Shown here: one piece after another, positions 48,748 to 58,118 of the stretch | Numbering within the stretch: position 1 is the first letter of the stretch | Layout of the letters: every line of letters begins with the position of its first letter | Assembly (NCBI GenBank): GCA_903821605.1 | Contig: CAIJLZ010000011.1 | Location: 217,210-281,209, forward strand | Length of the DNA: 64,000 nucleotides | From: an uncultured Sphingomonadales bacterium | GTDB lineage: Bacteria > Pseudomonadota > Alphaproteobacteria > Sphingomonadales > Sphingomonadaceae | Reading direction: 5' to 3' | Program-made: the position numbers and the translations under genes | Notes under the pieces: model-generated | What the model saw: the letters and a program-made list of their open reading frames with translations, nothing else | What the model was told of the DNA's origin: nothing | The model's database searches: none

Positions 48748-49725
48748 TCACACGATGATGGGCTTTGCCCGCGTCTTCCACAGCGACCAACCGATGCCAC
48801 CCGCCAAAATCGCGAAGGTCACACCCAGCGACAGCAAGGGCGGGATCTTGGCAAGGCCCAGCATATCGGCGACGAAAATCTTCGAGCCGATGAACACCAG
48901 CAACAGCGCAAGCGCATATTTCAGATATTCGAACCGGTGGACCATCGCAGCCAGCGCAAAATAGAGCGCGCGCAAACCGAGAATGGCGAAAATGTTAGAG
49001 GTATAGACAATGAACGGATCGGTTGTGATCGCAAAGATTGCCGGAACGCTATCAACCGCGAACACCACATCAACGATTTCGACCATCAATAGCGCCAACA
49101 GCAAGGGCGTCATCAACCAGCCAGTCTTACCCGTTCGCGGATTGATATCCCGCACCCAGAACTTCTGACCGTGGAGGCGGTCAGCCACTGGAAAATGGCG
49201 GCGGATGAATTTCAGCGCCGGGTTCGCCTCCACATCATAATGGGCACCGGCAGAACGCCACATCTGGACGCCGGTGTAGATCAGGAAAGCGGCGAAAATA
49301 TACAGCACCCAGCCCGCCTGTTCGACCATCGCGCTGCCCAGGCCGATCATGATCGCACGCAGCACGATCACGCCCAAAATACCCCAGAACAAAACCCGAT
49401 GCTGATACAGCCTTGGAATAGCGAATGTGGTGAAGATCATCGCGATGACGAACACATTGTCCATTGCCAGCGACTTTTCCACAACGAAGCCGGTCACATA
49501 GGCCAGCGCCGCGCCTTCGCCGAGCATCCACCAGATCCAGCCACCAAAGGCCAATCCAAGCGTGATGTAGAAGGCAGACAGGCCAAGGCTCTCCTTAACC
49601 CCGATTTCACGCTGATCACGGTGAAGCACACCAAGATCAAGCGCCAATAGGGCCGTTACAACGCCCATAAAAGCAAGCCACATCCAGACTGGTGTTCCCA
49701 GCCAGTCGATCATGAACCATTCCAT
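48748..49725 (-). CDS. TerC family integral membrane protein
   Basis: A 325-aa polytopic inner-membrane protein (about eight or nine helices) of the TerC/Alx family, associated with tellurite resistance or manganese export. Seen: family motifs FVVEKSLAMDNVFVIAMIF and EIVDVVFAVDSVPAIFAIT, whose acidic residues in the membrane likely bind metal. The ATG at 49725 is used; 49713 is possible. No yybP-ykoY-type Mn riboswitch is recognisable upstream. It precedes uvrB by 87 bases on the same strand. Confidence 0.92.
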   Translation of the reverse strand: MEWFMIDWLGTPVWMWLAFMGVVTALLALDLGVLHRDQREIGVKESLGLSAFYITLGLAFGGWIWWMLGEGAALAYVTGFVVEKSLAMDNVFVIAMIFTTFAIPRLYQHRVLFWGILGVIVLRAIMIGLGSAMVEQAGWVLYIFAAFLIYTGVQMWRSAGAHYDVEANPALKFIRRHFPVADRLHGQKFWVRDINPRTGKTGWLMTPLLLALLMVEIVDVVFAVDSVPAIFAITTDPFIVYTSNIFAILGLRALYFALAAMVHRFEYLKYALALLLVFIGSKIFVADMLGLAKIPPLLSLGVTFAILAGGIGWSLWKTRAKPIIV

Positions 49726-49860
49726 CTGATCAGCTCTTTATTGACGACCTTCGCCCACAATCGTGACAAGGATCGTGATGATAGAAATTTCGGAGAAAAT
49801 AAAGTGGCTGGCAGCGGCCGGGGGATGAGGGGCATTTTTCAGCCGCCGCCAGCCGCCCGG

Positions 49861-50043
49861 TCAGGCTGGCTGGGGCGAGCCGAGCCTGCGGGTTAGCTGT
49901 TGCATGCGCGCCAGCCCTGCCTGCTTCGCCGTTCGTAAGGCGAATATCCGCAAGGCATGTGGTGCGGGGCGCGCCTGTTCAATCGCAAGCGCCTCATCCA
50001 AACGCTGCAGTCGCTGCATCAGGGTAAAAATTCGAGATTGCAT
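49861..50043 (-). CDS. DUF465/YdcH-like small protein
   Basis: A 60-aa helical protein resembling YdcH/DUF465: MQSRIFTLMQRLQRLDEAL, then a basic linker (RIFALRTAKQAGLARMQQL). Such proteins are short, highly helical and of unknown role. The ATG at 50043 has GGAG 8 bases upstream; the frame is open further but the homology-like part starts there. The gap 50044-50329 beyond it shows nothing recognisable. Confidence 0.72.
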   Translation of the reverse strand: MQSRIFTLMQRLQRLDEALAIEQARPAPHALRIFALRTAKQAGLARMQQLTRRLGSPQPA

Positions 50044-50329
50044 CGTGCCACTCCATGACCTGGTCAATGTCTGATCGGTCACCAACGGCAAGGGCATGTC
50101 TATAAAATCAGCGCCAGACCCTGCCGGGATATCCCGATGCGGTCCGACATCACGCCATCTGGTAAGTCACTATCATCAAGACAGTGGATTACCGGATCAA
50201 GCGCCAGAGGGGCCCGGCCCGCAACCGCCATATTAAGAGCGATTCGATCTTATTCAAGTAAAATCGACAGGGGTGACGCACCACCCGCACCATGGGCACG
50301 GCTTGGGCACTAGCCACACGGTTTAGAAA

Positions 50330-50815
50330 TCAGAATTTCTTGCCGGTAATGCGTGCGATTTCGCGCTGGACCATGCGTTCAACGATCTCGGGCAAATGCT
50401 GATCAAGCCATTGCTTGAGCATCGGGCGCAACATGTCCGCCACGAGGGTGTCGAGCGTCACCATCCCGGCCCGGTCACTGTCCGACGCATTATCGGGGCT
50501 GTGCACCACAACCGCCGACAAGGCATCAAGGGCATGGCGACTGGCCTGCACCGACATTTCGGAGATCAACGTCTCCGGCGTCACCACCGTCTCGCCAATC
50601 ACATCATGGGTGGGAACCGAGGCCGGCTTAACCGGGTCGGTCAGTTCAAGCACCACTTCGGCGGACGCCTTCTCATCGCGCCCGGCGATCACATGTGCGC
50701 CACGACCGCTGGCTGGCTTGACGACACGACCGGATGAGTCTCCATCCTCCGCGATGATCCGTTTGATGGACGCGAGAATCTCTTCCATCGAACTGTCGGG
50801 GTTAACTGCTGACAT
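50330..50815 (-). CDS. PopZ/DUF2497-like polar organising protein
   Basis: A 161-aa protein. The N-terminal PDSSMEEILASIKRIIAED and the C-terminal MLRPMLKQWLDQHLPEIVER followed by MVQREIARIT match DUF2497/PopZ, with an acidic, Pro/Ser-containing disordered middle. PopZ self-assembles at cell poles and tethers ParB-parS in Caulobacter; that role here is inference. Start at 50815 (MSAVNP) gives the motif at the N-terminus. 39 bases after tolC on the same strand. Confidence 0.88.
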   Translation of the reverse strand: MSAVNPDSSMEEILASIKRIIAEDGDSSGRVVKPASGRGAHVIAGRDEKASAEVVLELTDPVKPASVPTHDVIGETVVTPETLISEMSVQASRHALDALSAVVVHSPDNASDSDRAGMVTLDTLVADMLRPMLKQWLDQHLPEIVERMVQREIARITGKKF

Positions 50816-50854
50816 AGCCTTGAATATTGCGGAATTCAGGCCCGCTGTCACCCC

Positions 50855-52300
50855 TCAATTTGCGGGTGTGGCAACGGGCCCATAAGTGCGGGTTGCCATA
50901 ACGCCGCGTTCACCGCCATCCGACCAATCCGACACATTACCGGAGGCCGACTTATAGTTCGCGACGGGATCGTAAAGCACCCCCCCCTCAATGTTGAGGT
51001 CCTTCATTTCCGCGCGTCCCATGGCATTCAACAGGCGAAATCCAGCGACATAGGCATCACGCCGGGCCGTCGCGAGCGCCACCTCGGTGTTGAGCAATTC
51101 CTGTTCGGCATCCAGCACCTCAAGCACGCTCCGGGTACCGACGCTATTCTCCGCGCGGTTACCTTCCAGTGCCAGACGACTTGCCGCGACCGCCTTTGCA
51201 TTCGACTCAATCGAATCAAGCGCACTCCGATATCCGGCAAAAGCCGACCGGACACTGGCAACAACCAGTCGTTCGCTGGCAATCTCGCGTTCACGCGCGG
51301 CGCTGGCAATTTCAAGACTGCGCCGCACGCGGGCGCCGGGCTCACCGCCCTGATAGAGCGGCAGCGTGGCCGACAAGCCAATGCTGCTCGTCGCCTGCGA
51401 CTGCTGCAACGAGGATGAGGAAGAGCCAACCACCTGGCCGATCGTGCCCATATAATCATAATAGCTGACACCGGCCGTCGCGCTCAGCGTGGGGAGGCGC
51501 GCCGCCCGCGCCACATCGACATCGCTGCCCGCCGCCTTGGCATTGGCCTTGGCCGCCAGCAGGCCGGGATTTTCATTGATCGCGATATCGGTTGCCGCAG
51601 CCACTGTTTCCGGCAGCGCAGGCAAGGGGGGTGGCGGCGACAAATCATCCGCCGGGCCGCCCGTCAGACGAAGATAATTCTGCTCGGCGGTGACCAGATT
51701 GCCCTCCGCCTTCACGAGCGCACTGCTCGCCAGCGCCAGACGCGCCTCCGATTGCGCCACATCGGTTCTCGTGAGATCGCCAATTTCAAACCGGTCGCGC
51801 GTCGCCTCAAGATTGGTGGTCAGCACCTGCACCTGATTGCGGTTGAGTTCGACCAGCGCGCGCGACAACATCACGTCCATATAAGCAGCGACCACATCCG
51901 AGAATACATCACTCTCGGTGCCCCGCAGGCTGGCGCGCCCCGCCTCGACCCGCTCTTTGGCTGCGCGCACGCCGCCGCGGATCGCGCCGCCCGCATAGAT
52001 CGGCATGGACGCCGATGCGCTCAGCGTAAGTTTCCGTCCCGCCTCGTCGCCGGTGGCCACGCCATCATAGCTTTGGGTAAGACCTGCCGAACTCGACAGG
52101 CTAGGGCGCGCCGCAGATCGCGCAATGCCGACCGTGGCATCCGTCGCCCGCAAATCGGCCCGTGCCGCTGTCAGGGTTGGATTGGTGCGGTAGGTCCGCA
52201 ACAGGGCTTCAGCCAGCGTCTCTGCAATCGCAGGGACACTCACCCCCGCCATCAGGGTCATCCCCAAAGCAGACGCCCAAAGCCGGGGAAGTCGGTTCAT
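50855..52300 (-). CDS. tolC: TolC family outer membrane efflux/secretion protein
   Basis: A 481-aa outer-membrane trimer subunit: signal peptide (about 1-27, ending AIA), then two homologous repeats of helices and beta-strands. Seen: ETLAEALLRTYRTNPTLTAARADL at the mature start and the second repeat near SVGTRSVLEVLDAEQELLNTE. It would pair with type I or RND pumps; none lies in this window. GGAG 5 bases before the ATG at 52300 fixes the start. Confidence 0.92.
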   Translation of the reverse strand: MNRLPRLWASALGMTLMAGVSVPAIAETLAEALLRTYRTNPTLTAARADLRATDATVGIARSAARPSLSSSAGLTQSYDGVATGDEAGRKLTLSASASMPIYAGGAIRGGVRAAKERVEAGRASLRGTESDVFSDVVAAYMDVMLSRALVELNRNQVQVLTTNLEATRDRFEIGDLTRTDVAQSEARLALASSALVKAEGNLVTAEQNYLRLTGGPADDLSPPPPLPALPETVAAATDIAINENPGLLAAKANAKAAGSDVDVARAARLPTLSATAGVSYYDYMGTIGQVVGSSSSSLQQSQATSSIGLSATLPLYQGGEPGARVRRSLEIASAAREREIASERLVVASVRSAFAGYRSALDSIESNAKAVAASRLALEGNRAENSVGTRSVLEVLDAEQELLNTEVALATARRDAYVAGFRLLNAMGRAEMKDLNIEGGVLYDPVANYKSASGNVSDWSDGGERGVMATRTYGPVATPAN

Positions 52301-52315
52301 GATCACTCCAAATCG

Positions 52316-52972
52316 TCAGAAGGTAAAGCCGACCGGCGCGGCAAATCCGGGAAGCCGAACCGCCTGCATGTCGACAAATGGCAGGGCGCTCAGCGTTGCA
52401 CCCACCTTGGCACCAAGGCACAAGCGGGTTACGCCACGATCCCAGCACGCATAAGCGGCCTGACCGCCATCGCGCAACTGGGCGACGAGCGCATCCGGCA
52501 CGGATTCGACCGCACCATCAATCAGCAGTACGTCATAAGGCGCATGGGCCTTGGCCCCTGCATCAAGCGGGGCTTCAACCAGCGTCACCGCTGTTTCAGT
52601 CGCCAATAGGTCACGCGCGGTCGCGACAAGCGCCGCGTCCGATTCGACTGCGGTCACCCGACAGCCCATGTGCGCCAGCACAGCCGCAAGATAGCCGGTC
52701 GCCGCACCAATCAGCAGCACGGATGCGCCCGCCACCGGAGCCGCTGCGGCGATCAGGCGCGCCGAGGTCAGGGTTGGATTGAGCGCACGGCCACTGGCAT
52801 CCAGTGGCGTGGCAACATCAACATAGGCCACCGCACTGCGTTCTGCCGGCACGAACCGTTCGCGCGCAACCGATGCAAAGGCATCGACGATACGCGGATC
52901 GTTCACCGTATTGGTGCGGAGCTGGCTCACGATCATCGCGTGGCGCATCTGGTCGAAATTCTGGTGGGTCAC
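52316..52972 (-). CDS. pcm: protein-L-isoaspartate O-methyltransferase-like
   Basis: A 218-aa SAM-dependent methyltransferase of the Pcm/PIMT type, repairing isoaspartyl residues. Seen: MIVSQLRTNTVNDPRIVDAF and ERFVPAE near the N-terminus, SAM motif VLLIGAATGYLAAVLA (Pcm usually has EIGTGSGY), then CRVTAVESD. The usual motif variant and length are shifted, so it may be a divergent paralogue. Start is a GTG at 52972; alternatives at 52948 are weaker. 15 bases upstream of tolC on the same strand. Confidence 0.8.
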   Translation of the reverse strand: MTHQNFDQMRHAMIVSQLRTNTVNDPRIVDAFASVARERFVPAERSAVAYVDVATPLDASGRALNPTLTSARLIAAAAPVAGASVLLIGAATGYLAAVLAHMGCRVTAVESDAALVATARDLLATETAVTLVEAPLDAGAKAHAPYDVLLIDGAVESVPDALVAQLRDGGQAAYACWDRGVTRLCLGAKVGATLSALPFVDMQAVRLPGFAAPVGFTF

Positions 52973-53143
52973 GTGGCGTACATCCTTGCAGCGACTGTCC
53001 TATAACCGCAATACACTGGGGTCAATTCGGTTATTAGCCGTTTCTCGCCCCGCCGCCAAGGCCGCGCAGACGTGATATGTCACCATCGGCCGACTAAATT
53101 GAACGTCGCCATCGCCGTTAATCCCGAGCGAAGGAGCGCGCAC

Positions 53144-54520
53144 ATGACGAATTCGATCGCGAGCAGCCTGGGCGTTGGCTCGGGCGTGGACGTTACCCAA
53201 CTGGTTACCGATCTCGCCAATGCGTCCCGGCAGCCAAAAGTCGCGCGTCTGGACAAGCTGAACAGCGCGAATCAGGCCAAGATCAGTGCGGTCGCGCAGG
53301 CGCGTTCCGATCTGGAGGGGTTTGCCTCATCGGTCACTAGTTTGGTCGATGGCGGGGCGATGCGGACCCAGCCCACCAGTTCCGACAGCACCATGCTGGA
53401 GGCGAGCGCCTCTGCCGGTTATGATCTAGGCAATCTGGCCTCAACGATCGAAATTAGCCAATTGGCGCGGGCGCAGACCCTTTACTCCGACAGCGTCAGC
53501 GACTCGAGCGCGGCCATCGGCCAAGGCAAAATGACCCTCACCATCGGCAGCACCAGCTATGAAGTGACGATCGATAGCAGCAATGACAGCCTGACCGGGC
53601 TACGAGACGCCCTGAACGCGCTCGACACATCTGTGACCGCGAGCGTGCAGACCGACTCCACCGGCTCTCGACTTGTGCTGAAAGGCACCACCGGCGCGGA
53701 CAACAGCTTTACCCTGTCCCCTGCGAGCGATGCCGATGCCGGCCTTGCGAGTTTTGCCTATGGCGCGGGTGCGGACGGGATGACACGCGGACAGGCCGCG
53801 CAGGATGCTGAATTCACCGTGGATGGCGTCAGCTTCTCCCGGTCGACCAACACCGTCAGCGATGCGATCGACGGGGTGCAACTCGTCTTGAAACAGGTCA
53901 CGGGGGATACGCCCGTCACCCTGACCGGCACACGCCAAACGGCACAGTTGAAAAGCGTGCTACAGGACTTCGTATCGGTCTATAATACGTTGAAGGCCGA
54001 CATCGCGAAGGCGCAAGGCTTGAGTGGCACCGGGCAGGCGATGTCGATGCTTGATCGCAAGCTCAGCGCCTTGTTGAGCACTGCCCTGACAAGCCATGCG
54101 TCAGCCTCTAGCCTGAGCGATATCGGGATCGCGACCAATCGCGATGGCACAATCCGGCTTGATCAAACCAAGCTGGACGATGTGCTCTCCACCTATCCCG
54201 AGGCAGTCGAAGAAATTTTCAACCCGCTGCGCGATGACAGCCATGACGAAGACAGCGACCCCGGCCTGTCAGTCACCTTGGCCAACCTTGCCGACGACAT
54301 GACTACAACCGACGGCGTGCTGGAAGCACTTAAAAGCCGGTTGCAGGATGAAGTGGACGACATCACCAAGACCCGCGCCGCGATGGAAACGCGCGAAAGC
54401 GCCTATCAGGCCCGGCTGCAAAAGCAGTTCAGCGCCATGGAAAGCCGTATCGCCTTGTTGAAGGCGACCCAAAGCTACATGGAGCAGCAGATCACGGCGT
54501 GGAATAATCAGAACAATTGA
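53144..54520 (+). CDS. fliD: flagellar hook-associated protein 2 (filament cap)
   Basis: A 458-aa FliD that caps the flagellar filament and inserts flagellin. Seen: N-terminal ASSLGVGSGVDVTQLVTDL, central D2/D3-like region with GTTGADNSFTLSPAS, and C-terminal coiled-coil (about 400-458) ending MEQQITAWNNQNN. AAGGAG lies 8 bases before the ATG at 53144; the frame's earlier start is not homologous. fliS follows 4 bases after the stop. No other flagellar gene is in the window. Confidence 0.92.
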   Translation: MTNSIASSLGVGSGVDVTQLVTDLANASRQPKVARLDKLNSANQAKISAVAQARSDLEGFASSVTSLVDGGAMRTQPTSSDSTMLEASASAGYDLGNLASTIEISQLARAQTLYSDSVSDSSAAIGQGKMTLTIGSTSYEVTIDSSNDSLTGLRDALNALDTSVTASVQTDSTGSRLVLKGTTGADNSFTLSPASDADAGLASFAYGAGADGMTRGQAAQDAEFTVDGVSFSRSTNTVSDAIDGVQLVLKQVTGDTPVTLTGTRQTAQLKSVLQDFVSVYNTLKADIAKAQGLSGTGQAMSMLDRKLSALLSTALTSHASASSLSDIGIATNRDGTIRLDQTKLDDVLSTYPEAVEEIFNPLRDDSHDEDSDPGLSVTLANLADDMTTTDGVLEALKSRLQDEVDDITKTRAAMETRESAYQARLQKQFSAMESRIALLKATQSYMEQQITAWNNQNN

Positions 54521-54524
54521 TCCG

Positions 54525-54920
54525 ATGCCGCCACTCCTCCTCCCCCGCGACGCCAGCGCGCGCTATCAGGAAATTGCGCTGGCGAGCCGCTTGCTGGGGG
54601 TCGATGGCCATGGCTTGGTCGAGATTCTTTACGAGGAGCTTGTGCAGGCGCTGGACGTGCTCGACGCCCGTCTCCGCCGCGGATCGGTCTCGCTGCATGA
54701 AGCGAGTGCGACACGGGCGCGCTCGATCCTCGCTGCCTTGCTGACCAGCCTTGATCCAGCACAAGGCCAAGCGACCGAATTGTTCGCGCAGGTTTATCGC
54801 GGCATGATCGCCAGCTTACATCGTGCGGTGCTGGAAGATGATATGATGCGGTTGCGCGAAGTGCGGGAATCTGCAGTGGAAATGCAGCGCACCTGGCGGT
54901 TGCTTAAACTGGCCCATTAA
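54525..54920 (+). CDS. fliS: flagellar chaperone FliS
   Basis: A 131-aa helical export chaperone for flagellin. Seen: helix ARYQEIALASRLLGVDGHGLV, then LYEELVQALDVLDARL and a C-terminal helix VEMQRTWRLLKL, in the FliS order. It follows fliD by 4 bases and ends with a stop overlapping the convergent NlpD-like stop. Confidence 0.88.
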   Translation: MPPLLLPRDASARYQEIALASRLLGVDGHGLVEILYEELVQALDVLDARLRRGSVSLHEASATRARSILAALLTSLDPAQGQATELFAQVYRGMIASLHRAVLEDDMMRLREVRESAVEMQRTWRLLKLAH

Positions 54921-55972
54921 AGCCCCAGATAACGCACCGGATCGACGGGAATCTGGTTGCGGCGCAGTTCAAAATGAAGCTGCGGGCCCTGATCCTGCCC
55001 CGGCCCCACCAGCCCGATCACCTCACCTTTACGCACCGCCTGCCCTTCCCGGACGCGCAGATCGGCCGCATAACCATAAGCAGACGTCCAGCCCTCGGCA
55101 TGACGGAGCAACACCAAGCCATCGAATAGCGCCACATCGCGGGCGGCATAGACCACCACGCCCTCGGCCACCGCACGAATTGCCGTGCCTTCAGGGGCGG
55201 CAATGTCCACGCCTCGATTGACCCGCCCTTCCCCATAAGGCCCAAAACGACGCGCCAGCTTTGCCCCTACAATCGGCCAGATAAAACCGCTGACCCGCGC
55301 CGGCAGCATGGCCGTTGCCGTCGGCGCCGCACTGGTCGCCGACACGCGCCCCGGCCCGGTCTGCACTGTCGTGTCACGCGCCCCGCCCACGGGAACCGCG
55401 CCGGCAAAAATTTCATCAATATGCACCGAAAAATTTTGGGCGCGCGCCTTGGTTGCATCGACCGCGTTCGCCGTGTCCGTGCCCGACGGTACTTTCAGGC
55501 GGCGACCCAATCGCAACACATATGGCGGCTCAAGCTGGTTCAGGGTGATCAGCACTTCCCAACGCGTGCCATAAGCCCGGGCAATGGCAATCCCCGTCTC
55601 ACCCGCCGACACCAGATGATAACGCCCGCCCGGGATCTGAAGCCGCTGCCCCACTTTGACGACAAACGGCTTGGCAAGATTATTGGCAAGGGCAATCGCC
55701 TCTGAACCAGCACCAGTTTTGTTGCCAATCGAGCGCAAGCTATCCCCCGGCGCGACAACATAGATGGCATCCGCCACCTTCACCGCCTTGGGAACAACCA
55801 AATCGACCATCGGGCGCGCCGACTCAGACCGCGATGTGACGCCGTCCTCTTGCACGATCACTGCAGGGTCGAGCCGGACATTGGGCGCCGCTTCGCCGCG
55901 ACCCATGGGGATACAGGCCGATGCGCCGAACATGACGACGGTCAGACAGGTGATGGGCTGCCATGCTTTCAT
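54917..55972 (-). CDS. nlpD: NlpD-like lipoprotein with LysM and degenerate M23 domains
   Basis: A 351-aa lipoprotein: lipobox ASAC (Cys20), one clear LysM near 70-115 (YVVAPGDSLRSIGNKTG), a second LysM-like near 117-165, an Ala/Thr/Val linker, and a LytM/M23 domain (about 240-351). The metallopeptidase residues look incomplete: HxxxD is NRGVDIA here and the HxH segment is GYAADL, although LHFELR remains. In E. coli NlpD activates AmiC through such a degenerate domain, so this is probably an amidase activator. It follows surE (42 bases) and serS on the same strand. Confidence 0.85.
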   Translation of the reverse strand: MKAWQPITCLTVVMFGASACIPMGRGEAAPNVRLDPAVIVQEDGVTSRSESARPMVDLVVPKAVKVADAIYVVAPGDSLRSIGNKTGAGSEAIALANNLAKPFVVKVGQRLQIPGGRYHLVSAGETGIAIARAYGTRWEVLITLNQLEPPYVLRLGRRLKVPSGTDTANAVDATKARAQNFSVHIDEIFAGAVPVGGARDTTVQTGPGRVSATSAAPTATAMLPARVSGFIWPIVGAKLARRFGPYGEGRVNRGVDIAAPEGTAIRAVAEGVVVYAARDVALFDGLVLLRHAEGWTSAYGYAADLRVREGQAVRKGEVIGLVGPGQDQGPQLHFELRRNQIPVDPVRYLGL

Positions 55973-56014
55973 GGCTGGAGCTTATGTCTCAAGCCACAGA
56001 AACTCCAAGCCGTT

Positions 56015-56779
56015 TCAGCGATACAGCGCGCGCAACTGGTCGAGCGCTTCGTAATGGGTGAGATCAAGCTGCACCGGCGTCACCGAGATGAAATGATCGG
56101 CAATCGCCTCAAGGTCGGTGTCCTGCATCGGCGTATGGATCATTTCGCCGAGGCCGAACCAGAAATAATCATAGCCGCGCGGATCGGTCCCCTTAACGAA
56201 CTGTAATCGTCCATAATCACGAAAGCCCTGCCGCACGACACGGACGCCATGGACCTGATCGGCATCGACTGGGGGAAAGTTGATATTGACCAGCGTGCGA
56301 TGATCGAACGGCGTGTCCAGCAATGGCCGCAGCACATTTTCGGCCCAACTCTCGGCCGCTGCAAACGACACATTGTCGGCTGCCGATTCACGCGCATATT
56401 GCTGGCTGAGCGCGATCGACCGAATACCGGCCAATGCGCCTTCCATCGCCGCCGAGACCGTGCCCGAATAGGTCATATCCTCAGCCAGATTACCGCCCCG
56501 GTTGATGCCGGAGAGGATCAGGTCCGGCATTTGATCTTTCATCACATGGCCAACCGCCATCATCACGCAATCGGTCGGCGTGCCGGTCACGGCATAGCGC
56601 TTATCGCCAAGCTGACGCAGCCGTACCGGGCGGGTGAGGGTGAGCGAATGGCCGGTGCCGGACTGCTCCTCCGACGGCGCGATCACCCAGACATCATCCG
56701 AAAAACGCCGCGCAATCCGTTCAAGCAGCGCCAGACCGGGGGCGTGAATGCCGTCGTCATTCGTCACCAAGATGCGCAT
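56015..56779 (-). CDS. surE: 5'/3'-nucleotidase SurE
   Basis: A 254-aa metal-dependent survival phosphatase acting on nucleoside monophosphates. Seen: metal pair in VTNDDGIHAPG (Asp8-Asp9), SEEQSGTGHSLT, and the metal-site NRGGNLAEDMTYSGTV. Its start follows the serS stop by one base. The serS-surE-nlpD order with a Pcm-like gene nearby recalls the surE-pcm-nlpD region of E. coli. Confidence 0.96.
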   Translation of the reverse strand: MRILVTNDDGIHAPGLALLERIARRFSDDVWVIAPSEEQSGTGHSLTLTRPVRLRQLGDKRYAVTGTPTDCVMMAVGHVMKDQMPDLILSGINRGGNLAEDMTYSGTVSAAMEGALAGIRSIALSQQYARESAADNVSFAAAESWAENVLRPLLDTPFDHRTLVNINFPPVDADQVHGVRVVRQGFRDYGRLQFVKGTDPRGYDYFWFGLGEMIHTPMQDTDLEAIADHFISVTPVQLDLTHYEALDQLRALYR

Positions 56780-56780
56780 G

Positions 56781-58055
56781 TTACGGCTCCAATCGGGTCA
56801 GACCACCCATATAAGGCTGCAAAACGTCTGGAACCATGACACTGCCGTCAGCTTGCTGATAATTTTCGATTACCGCCACCAACGTCCGGCCGACTGCAAG
56901 GCCCGAGCCGTTGAGCGTGTGGACAAAGCGCGTGCCCTTTTCGCCTTCAGGCCGGTAGCGGGCGTTCATCCGCCGCCCCTGAAAATCGCCGCAATAGGAA
57001 CAGGATGAAATCTCACGATAACGATCCTGACCGGGCAGCCAGACCTCAAGATCATACGTCTTGCGCGCACCAAAGCCCATGTCGCCGCTGCACAGCAACA
57101 TGCGGCGATAGGGCAGCCCCAATAGGTCCAGCACCCGCTCGGCACAGGCGGTCATGCGTTCCAGCTCTTCAAGCCCCTGTTCCGCGGTGACGACCGACAC
57201 CATCTCCACCTTGTCGAACTGATGCTGGCGAACAAGCCCGCGGGTATCGCGCCCGGCGGCCCCAGCCTCGGACCGGAAACACGGCGTCAATGCCGTCATG
57301 CGGAGCGGCAACATGGGCTGATCCATAATCTGCTCTCGCACCAAATTGGTCAGGCTGACCTCTGCGGTCGGAATCAGCCAACGGCCATCCGTTGTGCGGA
57401 ACAGATCTTCGGAGAATTTGGGCAACTGGCCGGTACCGAACAGCGCCTCGTCCCGCACCAGAAGCGGCGGGGCAATCTCGGCATAGCCATGTTCACGCGT
57501 ATGCAGGTCGAGCATGAACTGGCCGAGCGCGCGGTTGAGTCGGGCAATTCCGCCGCGCAGCGCCACGAAACGCGCACCGGACATCGCCACCGCCGAGGCA
57601 AAATCCATGCCGAGCGGCGCGGCAACCTCGTCATGCTCGCGCGGCGCAAAATCGAAGACAGGGCGGGTGCCATGTTCATGCACCAGTTGATTGTCATTCT
57701 CGTCCGCGCCGAGGGGCACATCTTCCAACGGCAAATTCGGCAGCGTCGCCAACATCTCGTCAAGCGCTTCGGCGACGACTCGTTCATCGGCTTCCCATGC
57801 GGGCAGCTTTTCTTTGAGCGTGGCCACTTCCGCCATCAACGTCGCCGCAGTGGCATCATCCTTGGCAGCCTTGGCAGCGCCAATCGCCTTGCTTGCCTCA
57901 TTGCGGCGGGCAAGCGCTGCCTGCGCCTCGGTCGCAAGGGCGCGGCGGCGCTCATCCAGCGCGAGAATGGCGGGGGACTGCGGTTCCAACCCACGACGGG
58001 CAAGTCCGGCATCGAAGGCGGCGGCGTTTTCGCGGATCAGACGAATATCATGCAT
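56781..58055 (-). CDS. serS: seryl-tRNA synthetase
   Basis: A 424-aa class II synthetase charging tRNA-Ser. Seen: N-terminal long coiled-coil arm (about 30-105), motif 2 [20 protein letters not shown], the serine pocket region [13 protein letters not shown], and motif 3 [20 protein letters not shown]. Full length and in order. Starts the likely serS-surE-nlpD transcript. Confidence 0.97.
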   Translation of the reverse strand: MHDIRLIRENAAAFDAGLARRGLEPQSPAILALDERRRALATEAQAALARRNEASKAIGAAKAAKDDATAATLMAEVATLKEKLPAWEADERVVAEALDEMLATLPNLPLEDVPLGADENDNQLVHEHGTRPVFDFAPREHDEVAAPLGMDFASAVAMSGARFVALRGGIARLNRALGQFMLDLHTREHGYAEIAPPLLVRDEALFGTGQLPKFSEDLFRTTDGRWLIPTAEVSLTNLVREQIMDQPMLPLRMTALTPCFRSEAGAAGRDTRGLVRQHQFDKVEMVSVVTAEQGLEELERMTACAERVLDLLGLPYRRMLLCSGDMGFGARKTYDLEVWLPGQDRYREISSCSYCGDFQGRRMNARYRPEGEKGTRFVHTLNGSGLAVGRTLVAVIENYQQADGSVMVPDVLQPYMGGLTRLEP

Positions 58056-58118
58056 GGCCGGGCTATGGCCGACGCACGGAAAACTGGCAAGTGGTCGCGG
58101 CGCTGAACCGCAACCGCT

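Noticed and set aside
49726..49860. Mn-sensing yybP-ykoY riboswitch before the TerC gene
   Set aside because: No conserved core sequence visible.
50044..50329. Gene or RNA in the gap between the DUF465-like and PopZ-like genes
   Set aside because: Read on both strands; no credible frame with a ribosome-binding site and no tRNA or riboswitch structure seen.
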